Of a DNA stretch of 64,000 nt, positions 1 through 10,071 are shown piece after piece. Numbering within the stretch: position 1 is the first letter of the stretch; the number at the start of each line of letters is the position of its first letter. The stretch is from contig JANUWI010000002.1 in assembly GCA_025504975.1 (NCBI GenBank), positions 1,488,001-1,552,000 on the forward strand, read 5' to 3'. The notes beneath the pieces are model-generated. The model worked only from the letters and a program-made list of their open reading frames with translations, was not told the origin of the DNA and did no database searches. This DNA is from Plenodomus lindquistii (taxonomy: Eukaryota > Ascomycota > Dothideomycetes > Pleosporales > Leptosphaeriaceae). A program made the translations under genes and the position numbers.

Positions 1-549
1 TCGCAAAGCAACCGAAGGTATTGTTGTAATGTCAGAGATGAGTCCACAAAGTGACTGCTTGTCACCAAGTCGGTGGCTCTTTGTCGAGAAGAACTCTACT
101 TCAGTCGGAGCCAGAAGTTCCTGTAACGTCCACCCCCGGGTGAACCATCTGCTTGCCCGGAATTGCGGTTCCCATTCACTACGAAGTTCCTCTGTACGCG
201 ACCCTTCAGTAGCGAAGGAAACATCTGCCATGTACACATAACATTTTGCTGCATTTTGGTACCAACGAAACATGGAGTTGATTGATCTCGTCAGTTCGAC
301 CAGGTCTCGCTTGTCAATACAACAGGTGTCGCACCAAAAGTATTGCAGATCGTCGAGAACAGCTTGCTGACCACAGAAGAGAAGTTTACGATAGCCGGCC
401 TTGACTTTTCCAGCACCGCTCATGAGATCCTGGAAGGTAACCTCTTCGTCTTCCCAGGTATGCGAAAGGATAGCATATGGCGGAGTATTGGCTGGCGTGA
501 ACTCGGTGTAACTAAGGTCGCCATCTGCTGTCATGGAGAGGAGCCGCAT
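1..549 (-). CDS. HET-domain (vegetative incompatibility) protein, 3' end cut by window edge
   Basis: The minus strand is open for 183 codons from an ATG at 549 to the window edge. The protein begins MRLLSMTADG and then shows the HET signature blocks in order: PPYAILSHTW (residues ~24-33), FWCDTCCIDKRD (~69-80), and RWFTRGWTLQELLAP (~130-145). This MRLL start followed by AILSHTW is the usual N-terminus of HET-E/HET-D-type proteins. In that family the HET domain triggers cell death after fusion of incompatible hyphae, often with NACHT, WD40 or ankyrin C-terminal parts. Here the C-terminus is outside the window, so its architecture is unknown. No intron is needed. The divergent neighbour is a glutaredoxin gene with no evident functional link. 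Confidence 0.9.
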   Translation of the reverse strand, partial: MRLLSMTADGDLSYTEFTPANTPPYAILSHTWEDEEVTFQDLMSGAGKVKAGYRKLLFCGQQAVLDDLQYFWCDTCCIDKRDLVELTRSINSMFRWYQNAAKCYVYMADVSFATEGSRTEELRSEWEPQFRASRWFTRGWTLQELLAPTEVEFFSTKSHRLGDKQSLCGLISDITTIPSVALR

Positions 550-1503
550 TGTTTTGACGTGCGTAATCTTATATCGAGGTTGACTGCCTGAATAGTGCCC
601 AACGTGTTCCAGGGAGGTGTGGCAATATATGGGCGTTCTGCTAATGTCGATTCAGACGGCTGCCAACTATGGGCTATCGAGGCAACAGGACGTAGCTTGC
701 GAGAAGTGTGAGGTTGGAGCAAGCTGTTGAACAGACATCATTTGTGTCATACGGAGGTGAGCAGGCATACTCCTAATGAGGCTGCGCCACCTGTGCGCGA
801 GTGTCAGCATTCAGGGAGGCCATCAGGTCAATACAAACACAGCCTCAACAGATGTCCTGGGATGATGCAATGCGCACAATACCCGAGTAATTGAATTGAA
901 AAACATGATGAATGGAAATCTGGACTGGAATTCTCAAACCGTGACCGAATCATTACATCTCAAAAAGGTTGCATATGTATAGCTGATGAGGTGAAAGTAT
1001 GGATGGATCAAATGTCACTTCCTGCTCGCTTACAATTCTACTAGTAGCTAGTCCACCCACTATCTCACACTATCCCTATTCTGCAGGTTCCGTCGCGGAT
1101 CCTCGGCCGAGCCAATCGGCACCTCTCTCTCTCTGACAAAACAGCTCTAACAGCGGCTGTCAACAGCCAACAGACCGATTGCATCATTTGCCATCGCAAA
1201 GACTGCGGGGCGCGCGACGGGCATCACTAATCAACACTCCCACCGTCTTTCTCCACCTTACTCGCGTCTACGATCTGGACTGCTTGCTTCCGTAACCTCA
1301 CCCTTACTTTGAATCTCGCAGAATACCGTAAGTCAGCAATTACCCTCATATATATATCACCCACCACCAAACCACCAAATTCACAGTCCGCAGCATCCCA
1401 CCCCAACCAACCTACACCCACACCCAACCCAGCAACCCTAACCCCAACCGCCACCATATCTTTCCTCGCGCGCTTCTTCTCGCGCGCCCACAGCCCCGCC
1501 ACA
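550..1503. other. Divergent intergenic region
   Basis: This 954-bp spacer separates the HET gene from glutaredoxin. I see no coding signal. A short CT run lies near 1120 and pyrimidine-rich leader sequence lies just upstream of the glutaredoxin ATG. Promoters of both genes must lie here. Confidence 0.5.
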
Positions 1504-1938
1504 ATGTCCGCAACAAAGACAAAAGTCCAATCCATCATCGACGAGAACCCCGTCGCCGTATTCTCGAAATCTTACTGCCCGTACTGTCGCCAGGCAAAGC
1601 AGTTGCTGAGTGACAGCGGCGCAAAGTTCTATGCTATTGAGTTGGATCAGGTTGGTACGTTATATACCCACCGCATTACCACACCCACACCCACACCCAC
1701 ACCCACACCCACACCCACACCCACACATACCCAGTCGCGTGCGATTGAAGGAATCTGGACTAACACAAATGTTGTGATAGATGATGGATCGGCTATCCAG
1801 TCTACCCTTGGCGATATGACGGGCCAGACTACTGTACCTAACATCTTCATTGCGCAGAAGCATATTGGTGGAAACTCGGATTTGCAGGGCAAGAAGAAGG
1901 AGCTCAAGAATTTGCTCAAGGATGCTGGTGCCCTCTAG
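1504..1938 (+). CDS. grx1: Dithiol glutaredoxin (two exons)
   Basis: The exons are 1504-1654 and 1781-1938 and give 102 aa. The intron (GTACGT donor, CTAAC branch site at ~1759, TAG acceptor) joins IELDQV to DDGSAIQ. The redox centre CPYC (residues ~23-26) is the classic dithiol glutaredoxin site. TVPNIFI and the GGNSDL glutathione-binding segment follow. The enzyme uses glutathione to reduce disulfides and deglutathionylate proteins, most likely in the cytosol. The open frame continues upstream of 1504 but has no ATG, and the ACAATGTC context suits a start, so 1504 is chosen and no mitochondrial presequence is supported. The length fits class I Grx1/Grx2. Confidence 0.95.
   Translation: MSATKTKVQSIIDENPVAVFSKSYCPYCRQAKQLLSDSGAKFYAIELDQVGTLYTHRITTPTPTPTPTPTPTPTHTQSRAIEGIWTNTNVVIDDGSAIQSTLGDMTGQTTVPNIFIAQKHIGGNSDLQGKKKELKNLLKDAGAL
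1681..1728. repeat. ACACCC hexamer microsatellite inside the glutaredoxin intron
   Basis: About eight tandem copies of the hexamer ACACCC fill the first half of the glutaredoxin intron, with a small interruption near 1728. It lies between the donor and the branch site, so length changes would not touch the protein. Confidence 0.9.
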
Positions 1939-2355
1939 AGTAGCCCCGCTGCATAGAGAATATTACAGTGGTGGGAGGATGGTCATGATCACATAGTCTA
2001 CATGGGATAGAATCAACGAAACATTGCCATTCATGGCACACTTATTATTCAAAAGGCGAAATTGTGAAGATGCATCAAACTCTAACAGTGGTTGTTTCAG
2101 TTGTCGTTTTTGCTGAGAAGTGGGCTCTTCCCCGTCACCTATAGGCTCCTCGTCTCAACGTTACGCTACAATGTTGGCGATCTGTAAACATCACAACACC
2201 ATCAATCCATCCAAAAGCGCAAGCCTAGGCTTCACTTTCATACGCTGCATACAACACCACATCTATTCCATATCATTAACCCATGCTTGCATCAATGCTT
2301 AATCGTCGTATCAATCCTTTGCAATAATTCGAGTACTTGGATGCATCACAACCTC
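1939..2355. other. Convergent 3' intergenic region
   Basis: This 417-bp stretch lies between the 3' ends of glutaredoxin (+) and the PP2A subunit (-). I see no coding signal. It should hold both 3' UTRs and polyadenylation signals. Confidence 0.5.
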
Positions 2356-4550
2356 CTAGGTCTGCATGGCGTCCGTAAAACTCTGGGCTGCCGTCGTCGC
2401 AAAGTACCGCACGTCGACATCGTCGTCTTGTTGCAGCTTCTCCAGGTTGGGTAGGATGCTCTTCGTAATGACGTCGGTTGCTTTTTGGCAGCCTTGACCT
2501 GGTGTGCCTGCCTTCTCCAGAGCGATGACTGTGCCCTCCTCCGGTAGCTGCTTTAGTGTGTTGATAAGCTGGCCGTATGACTTCGCAACGTTGAAGCGAA
2601 TGTTGGGAATGTCGTCGTTGACGAGCTTGTCCATCATAGGAATGATTGACTGCTCAATGACGTCCAAGCTCAAGGCAGGTGCAAGAGTCTAGAAATGTCA
2701 GTGAATAAGGCTGCTATGATTATGCTCCCAGACTTACAGAAACAGCGAAGCAGGTAGTCATTCGGTAGAGGTAGTTGGGGTGCTGGCCCATTGCCATGAC
2801 CTTGGGAACGATAGCATCGTTAGCCCACTCCACACCGAAAACTTCTGTGAGCTTCTTCAGGTTCTGGGTGGATGCCTCGCGGATGGAGAAGACGGTATCG
2901 CCGAGCCAGCTCATGCACAGGCTACTGAGCTTCTCATCGAAGAATTTGACACCGAGCTGAGACGCAAGAAGGGGTACGTATTCGATGATAGCAAGACGGA
3001 CGCGCCATTGCTTGTCTTCCGCGAGCTGCACTATGGCAGGAAGGAGAGACTGCGACAACAGCTCAATACCAATGACTATCTTCTGTTAGTACGATTCGAC
3101 CGCGAGCAACTAGACATCACATACCGTTGTTGACAGACTCGAGCTTCGAGATGATATTTAGGCGGACGTCGGGGAACTCATCCTTGAGCATCTGAAGGAA
3201 CATGGGAAGAAGGTGTGAAATGGTCCTAGCAAGGGTCAGTACGAGAGCACGTGGTCACGCGCCTCCAAGGGCTTACTCTTCTTTTCCGAGAATTGGGGCC
3301 AGCCCGCTAATCTGAGTGCCAAGAGCAGCACGCACGTGCTGTGACTGATCTGAGACCAATTCCTCGATGCTGGGCATAACTTCGTGGAGGAGTGTCTCAC
3401 GCTCGAGAAGTGCGCAGAAGCCTACACGCATTTGTTAGCAACCGCGTCAAGCTTTGGACCACTGCGCAACATACCAGGGATCTGCCCCGCAATAGCACTG
3501 CGGACCTCCGCTTCGGTGTCTTTCAGAAGCTTGACGAACGCTGGGACCAGGTCTCGGTTGACCACCTCCTCGTCGACCGCCTTCGCAATCTAGATCGCGT
3601 TAGTTCTGCTTTTGTCTTGCCTGCAACCGCACTTACCTTCTCAAAGCGGTCTGCGACCATGTATCGCACCCTCCAGCTCTTGTCCTCGAATAGGCTGCGG
3701 AGCGCAGTCAGCAGGACGCCATGACTCGACTGCTGCTCCTTGGGTACTGCCTCGGCGATCGCGATCAGGATGTCTACAGTCAGGAGACGGACGCTATCCT
3801 GGTCGTCTGCAGCGAGGTGCTGGAATAGGGGGATCATTTCGTCAATGACAATCGACGGTGGCATCGCCTTGATGAATTTGGCGAGGTTGTTGGCGGCCTG
3901 TCTCCGGACCATGGGTGTGTCATCGTGCACAAGCTGTCCGTAGTGCTGCCTGAGCGCTTCTTGCGATGGGGGTGTGGCGCGGGAGTAGGGAGTCTGGTAG
4001 AGACCAGTCGCGGAGATTTTCGAGGTGAACCAGTCGGCCTTTGACAGGCGCAGGACAAGCGGGATGAAGGCGTCCTCGATCTGTTGCTGCGACAGCTCTT
4101 CGCAGATCTTGTTGAGCGACTCGACAGCCTGTGTGTGTCAGTTCTATGTAGCCATCCAGAAGAGTGGTGAGCGCACCTTCTCTCGGACGAGAGGCTCCTC
4201 TATCGCGGCGAGATTCTCGAGAGGCGACAGAAGCACATGCGCGTGCTCGGGGCCACCAACATACTCGACAAACTTGCCCAGCTCCTCGCTCAGCGCTGTG
4301 AGCACCTCATCTTCGTCCTCGACGGATTCTGCGCCCTTTGTTAGCAGAGGCTCTCCCCGCAGTTGAATGCCCCGGGCATCTCACCATCGAGGAAGGGTAT
4401 GAGCTCCTCCCGTGTCCGTTCAGCGCCTAGTGCAAGCGCGATTGTGTTGAGGCGGTGGATGGCGTTCAATCGCAAGATGACATCGTCGTGCTTGAGTTCG
4501 TCGATGAGCACGGCGATTGGGTAGAGCTCGTCGTTCTGATTCGCTTCCAT
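2356..4550 (-). CDS. tpd3: Protein phosphatase 2A scaffold subunit A (PR65/Tpd3), HEAT repeats
   Basis: Eight exons can be joined in frame: 4385-4550, 4177-4328, 3637-4128, 3475-3589, 3277-3421, 3125-3225, 2738-3075 and 2356-2688, giving about 613 aa. The start MEANQNDELYPIAVLIDELK and the first HEAT block (LRLNAIHRLNTIALALG) are characteristic of PR65. Tandem HEAT units follow to the C-terminus, with repeated VR.AAA-type helices such as SWRVRYMVADRFEK and QWRVRLAIIEYVPLL. The protein scaffolds the catalytic C subunit and a variable B subunit of PP2A, controlling mitosis, cytokinesis and polarity. The length matches fungal orthologues. Introns are 47-56 nt. No defect is seen. Confidence 0.95.
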
Positions 4551-5305
4551 GATGGAGGTAGTGTGATGGGGTTGCAGAGGTGTTGTGGGGGGAGGCTACA
4601 AGCTGGCCACAGGGTCGAGGCGAGGGGTGGCGCAGCTGACAATGGGAAAGGGCGAGGTGGTGCTTGTTTCTGCCCCTGGGACGGTCGTGAGCTTGTGATT
4701 GCGGGGTGGCAGAGCTTAGGCGCGGGTCAGTCGTGTTGACGTACCTGCTTGTTGGCGTGGAAGCGAAGAGGGGTCTGAGGGCACCGGGGGCAACAGTGGT
4801 GACAGATTGGGTGGGCGGGCAGAGATTAGGCGGGGCTTCAGTCTTTCCCAGGTGCAGCAGGTTCTGGGCTTGGGCAAGGGTGTGCGGCGTGTGCATGTAT
4901 GGGCGTGGTATAGTTCACTCTCTTAGTGGGCTGCTCTTGCGAGTTCTGGCGATGGCCAAGCTTTTCAGCCACACTGTGGCGGCAGCCACGCCCCCCCGGC
5001 GCCGCCAGCCTTGGATGGCCATGGTCATGTGCGATATCGGTTTGCTATCACTTGAGCTCCATTCTCGAGCTTTCTTCTTTTCTTCCAATACCAAAGCTCA
5101 AGATTACTGTGTGCATCCAGATATTCGTACGGCTACAACCCAACCCCGCCTTTAGCGTCCACGCTACCGCCAGACCCCTTGGAGGCTTTCTATCTGGTCA
5201 TTTGCTGCGTCTACTAATCGGCTCCATCTGAAGGCTCTTTCACGGTCAGAGACTTTGACGAATTACTGGTCGCGGCGTGGACGTTGCAAGCATCCAATCG
5301 CCCAA
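4551..5305. promoter_or_regulatory. Divergent promoter region, PP2A-A / amino-acid permease
   Basis: This 755-bp region is GC-rich on the PP2A side. Open frames here are not coding-like in composition and match no family I know. It should hold both promoters; no specific site is recognised. Confidence 0.4.
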
Positions 5306-6942
5306 ATGGCCGGCAATCTAGTCGAGCAGGATCCACATAAAGCCAACGCGGAAGTGGAACCGCTACTGGGACGACGGCCTTCGTCTGAATCAGATTCAGC
5401 CCCGTCACTATTCAAGCAGCTGACCACGCGACATGCGTTTGCTGTGCTTGTCACGTTGCAGATAGGCTCTGGCATCTTCGCCTCGCCTGCCCAGGTCGAC
5501 AGCAATGTTCCCTCACCTGGTGCGGCTCTCCTTGTCTGGGTCCTCGGAGGACTACTATCCTGGGCTGGGGCCGCATCATTCGCAGAATTAGGTGCAGCTC
5601 TTCCACTCAACGGTGGAATGCAGGAGTACCTACGTCACGTCTTTGGTGATACTGTCGCTTTCCAAATGGCGTGGGTCTACATCATGGCTGTAAAACCCTC
5701 GTCCATGGCCATTCAGAGTATTGTGATTGCTGAATCTATCGGTTCCATTACCTCTTTCGATGGATCTGGAGCTTTGAAGCTGATGGCGGTATTGGCCTTT
5801 GTCTCCATGGTTTTGCTGAATTCGATCAATACCAAGTTTACTCTGCGACTGAGCGAGTCGTTCACCGTGTTCAAACTGTCCACGGTCGGTCTGATAGTCA
5901 TTGGTGGTATTATCGCGGTTCTTGCTCACTTAGTTAATCCCAATTCAACACTGTCTGGCTCAAGCGACTGGTACTCCAAGAACTGGTTCGAGACTCGTCC
6001 CACGGTGTCTCACGATCACACAGTCGACTGGGCGTCCATGGCTGCATGGGATCGCTATGGTCATTATTGCGCAGCCATATACGGAGGTCTCTGGGCTTAC
6101 GATGGCTGGGATAACGTAGGTGTCAGTCTCACAGTGTGATTTTAAGATTCTAATATGTTATGCAAGGCCAATGTTGTCGCAAGCGAGATCCGTGACCCAG
6201 GTCGCGCGCTTCCTAAAGCCATCAAAGCCGCTATGATTGTGGTGTTGACTTCCTTCGAACTCGTCAATGTGTCATATTACATTCTTGTACCATGGGACAA
6301 GCTGAGCAGCAATAACGCAGTTGCGGTCGCTGCGGCGACATCATTGTTCGGTCGACCAGCCGGTATTCTCATCACGATACTCGTCGCTGTCTCTTGCGCT
6401 GGCTCAATCACGAGCAACGTCTTCTCGGTAGGTAGACTTACAATGGCTGCATCACAACGCCACTATCTGCCAGCATTTTTTAGCAAACGTGGACTACCAA
6501 TGCGCGTACGGGCTGAGGACAGTGATAGTCAGTCACTCTCAAGCTTTGACGCACCAATGTCAGTATCATAGACCAAGTCCAAAAGCAAAACTAACCCAAC
6601 TGTAGATATGCAAACCTACTGGCTCTTATTGTTACGCTTATCTACATCCTGACAGGAAGCTTCCGGGCACTACTCACTTTTGTCGGCATGGCCGAATGGG
6701 TCTTTTACGTTTCGACCGTTGTTGGCCTGCTGATACTTCGCCGCCGCGAGCCACAACTCGAGCGACCGTATCGGCCCACTATCATACTACCCATAACCTT
6801 TGTGGTCGTCGGGTCGCTGGTAATCATCCGATCCGCCTTATTTGCACCAATCCAAAGTGGAGTCCTTGCCGGCTTGCTTGTCGCGGGTGCGTTGATTAGT
6901 AGATTGCGGCTCTCGTCCCGCGGAACGGATTCTGGAGCATAG
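5306..6942 (+). CDS. LAT-type amino-acid permease (APC superfamily)
   Basis: The exons are 5306-6115, 6167-6558 and 6606-6942, giving 512 aa. The chosen ATG follows an in-frame TTG that is not a credible fungal start. After a hydrophilic N-terminus, the first helix carries the APC substrate-binding loop IGSGIFASP (~residues 53-61). About twelve hydrophobic segments follow, including GAALLVWVLGG and FTVFKLSTVGLIVIGG. The exon 1/2 join gives WAYDGWDNANVVASEI, a hallmark of L-type/methionine permeases such as MUP1 and LAT proteins. It probably imports large neutral amino acids across the plasma membrane. The introns are 51 and 47 nt. The exact substrate cannot be told. Confidence 0.92.
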
Positions 6943-7331
6943 CAAATCCGCAATCAGATACTTTTTATTTCAGCTCAAAATAGCATCGAGTCATACAGGG
7001 GCCTGCCAGACCGTGCAAGCTCCTCCATATGCCATACCCATCTCCACAAAGGCACATCAATATACGATCTTTAATCCATCACTCGAAAAGGACATCAACC
7101 TTATTCTGCAGGATTTTTCGGTGTACATGACAACTATCACTGCAGTTCGATGCTCTTTGGTACCTGTGAAGCTGCGACGCATTTCGTTGACATAACGGTT
7201 CCGGCCGCCAAGGCAGGCACTACAGGATTGCGGCGCAGCCATACTCTCAGGGGCTGACTCATATCACAGTATACAAGTAGAACCAAAGATCATAGAAACA
7301 CCAGATCGATGCATTTTACTGGCTTCATAAG
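6943..7331. other. Intergenic region
   Basis: This 389-bp stretch lies downstream of the permease and upstream of the F-box locus. I see nothing coding. It is moderately AT-rich. Confidence 0.4.
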
Positions 7332-8865
7332 ATGGCCCCATTACAAGATCTGCCCGTCGAGCTCGTTGTTACCATTCTCACGTTATGCTCGAGCACCGAC
7401 ATCGAACACTTGTGCGAATGCAGCCGATATCTGCACCTCATCGCCGTATGTATAGCAATGTTCAATCCCGGCTTCATACTAATTGTGCAAATAGACACTT
7501 GAACTATACCGCTCAATAGACCTAAGTTCGCACAATGCCAAGATTACTTGCGAATCCAAGCCGCCTTACATGCTTCACCGCGTACCTCCGGATTTCTGCG
7601 AGAGACTTTGAACACGGCTCGATTTCGACGTTGTAGAAAGACAGCTTCAGTTCGTGCGGACACTGCAACGCAAGCTAGGTCTTGGAAGACATGTACGCGA
7701 GCTGTGCTGGACCTATATAGTACTCTACGATCCCTGGCAGGAGGTATTTGAGGAAGATCAGATGGAAGATGACTTAGAATTCCTGCGGGAAGAGTATGGG
7801 GAAGTCGATGACTTGGTGGAATTGAATGACGATGGTTTGTAGATTTCGTCACTTGATGACGAGGGAAATGGACTTACGATATTGCAGATCCTCTATTCCA
7901 GGTCTTCAGATCTTTCCACAAAATCGTCAGCGTGGACATATACTGGCTCTGGTAAGTTCTCTCGCACAGCCCTACAATCATATCTCTCGCTGACTATGTA
8001 TGAAAGCGAAAAGCGCGAACCCTGCCTCCCAACACCCTTCTTCACCTCTGCTTCAAAGTGGCGAGTAAGCGGCTGCATGTCTCGGGAACTATTCCAACAT
8101 CTCTTGTCGACACCCGCAACGCACCTAACGCACCTTGAACTGGACAATCTCGCTCAATACAGCGAAATCATCCCTTCCCTTCCCCGATACCGCACCACCT
8201 ACGGTCTAGCAACCTACTGGTCCAAAGCCTCAAACCTTCACACCGTCCAACCGCACGATCGCTTGATGTCCGGAGCTCTGGACTCACTAATCGACCGCTG
8301 CCCCCTCCTCAGCTCTCTGGCCATCATCACCGTCGGCCATGGTCTTGCAATGGTGGAGAGTTCCAATTGGTATGAAGAGACGTATGCATCATGGGCCAGG
8401 TTTCTGGGCTCTGTGCGCAGTACACTGCATTATCTTGCGTTCAAACAGGGGGTGAATCGGAAGTTCGACAAGAGGCCTGAGGCTCCTACTTTTGGATACG
8501 AAGGCTTCGGTATCGGCCCATGGATATGCTGTTTCAAACCCACATTCTACCTGTGCTGGTGGGTGCGCAATGGCCGCAGATGAAGCGCATGGTGGTCAGA
8601 GGAGTGGAGTGCGATACGGAAGAGAGCTATGAGGCAATGGGTTCTGAAGTGTTGGCGGCAGGGGCGAGTGATTTGAGCAGGCAAAAGCGCAAAACGTTCA
8701 CGATGGGGGTACAAAGGCAATTGCGGATGCTTCCTGCAGATGCGGAACTAAGCGTTGTAGAAGAGCAGGGGCGAGACTATGATCTTCCGATGATGCGACA
8801 GGATGGTATGTGTAATCTGTGTTGACTGATTTGAACTTCCAAAAGATTTTGCCGGCATGGCATAA
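7332..8865 (+). pseudogene. F-box-like protein gene with an in-frame stop and a frameshift
   Basis: Exon 1 (7332-7445) encodes an F-box start, MAPLQDLPVELVVTILTLCS, and joins cleanly across a 49-nt intron to 7495. The family-like protein then continues to an in-frame TGA at 7609, beyond which the same frame reads on convincingly (RTLQRKLGLGRHVRELCWTY). Two further clean introns follow: a donor at about 7836 leading to DPLFQVFRSF, and a GTAAGT donor near 7951. The frame then runs to about 8510, where the coding frame shifts (QTHILPVLVGAQWPQMKRM lies one frame over). A last intron (8806-8845) leads to a TAA at 8865. A 63-nt intron could remove the TGA, but no intron explains the frameshift. It is a recent pseudogene or carries sequence errors. 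Intact F-box proteins are SCF ubiquitin-ligase adaptors. Confidence 0.65.
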
Positions 8866-10071
8866 CATGTACCATGATATTAACGCGCATAGATCTCGCA
8901 GAAAGTCTGATACGTTGGTTTGCGACCACAGGTATGCGCGTAGCAAAAGCGAACATGTACATGTTCATAGTGCAAATCATCACTGCAATTTCACCTTACA
9001 CGCGCGCTACAAACATGCCAGTAAAATGTAATCCAACATTCGAAAAGCAAGGACGGCAGACCCCTTTAGTAACTAACTAACAACCTACAACCCAGTTCCC
9101 CAAATTGATACCCAGGACTTGACCCAGTAATGCAAGTGAACCTCCCCAGAACTCTCCCCCTACTCCATTGGAATACTTTCCTGCAACCCCACTCCCACAC
9201 GCGCGCACACTCATTGTCCACTTTCATCACCCCGGAGAACACTTCCACCGCCCTATCCGCAAGCTTCTGCACATACTATAATTTAAAACTTATCCTCTTC
9301 TTCCTTGTAAATCTCGCAACATGACAATACAACTATCCACTCTCCTGATCCCCCATTGCAAAGCTACTCCCCCACGTCCAAATCTCACTTCTCTAGCTCT
9401 ACATCGCCTCTGAGAACAACGAATCCTGCAGTATCAATGCTTCGGCTATTGTTAAATCGGTGTTATCATACAGAGTGGAGCGCAGGATTGGCGTTATTGT
9501 TTTGTCGAAGAGGGCTGCGAGGGTGGGCAGGAAGGAAAGGATAGGTGGAGAGGATGGAGGGATAGGGTGATGGGGCTTGCGGTGGTGATGGTATGCAGGC
9601 GGGGCGTATGCGGCGATGCGAAAAAGGGGGGTCGGATGGTGGAGAGAGTGGATTGAGGGGGTAGAGTAGGTGGTGGTGGGTGTGGTTGCGAAGCGAGATA
9701 GGGGAGGAGATGAGGGGGGAGTGAGGGATTAGGTAGACATCGTAGTTGCTTCCGAGGTCGAGGCGATTCCACAGGTTCAACATGTTGTTTTGCTTCCTTT
9801 TTGTAATAACATCAATATAGTGTTGTATTATGAACGATATGAACCTCCTCCCAAAAATTAGTGCTCTTCTGAATATCTCGAAACTACGTTCCAACCGCGT
9901 TCGCTGTGTATCGCCGTATATACCACAACAATTACTACGTCGGTAACTGATTGATAGGGATCCGAAATACGACGAAACAAAAAGTCCCAACTTCCTCCAA
10001 ATCTTCGCAAGAGTTGCCTAACCGCTGCGCACGCCGGTTTCCCATATGAATTGCCAAAGCCGACCGTTCCA
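8866..10071. other. Long intergenic region without a recognisable gene
   Basis: This 1.2-kb region separates the F-box locus from the deaminase-like gene. Strand-biased purine tracts (about 9530-9730) create spurious Pro/Ser/His-rich frames on the minus strand. I see no start plus splice model and no conserved motif. Confidence 0.5.

Noticed and set aside
1309..1503. N-terminal extension of glutaredoxin as a mitochondrial presequence
   Set aside because: The frame has no ATG before 1504; the extension would need a TTG start.
4706..5155. 149-codon plus-strand frame upstream of the permease
   Set aside because: No domain, odd composition, lies in the divergent promoter region and overlaps other equally long frames.
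9466..9990. 174-codon minus-strand frame, Pro/Ser/His-rich
   Set aside because: It is produced by a strand-biased purine/pyrimidine tract; no start context, motif or intron supports it.
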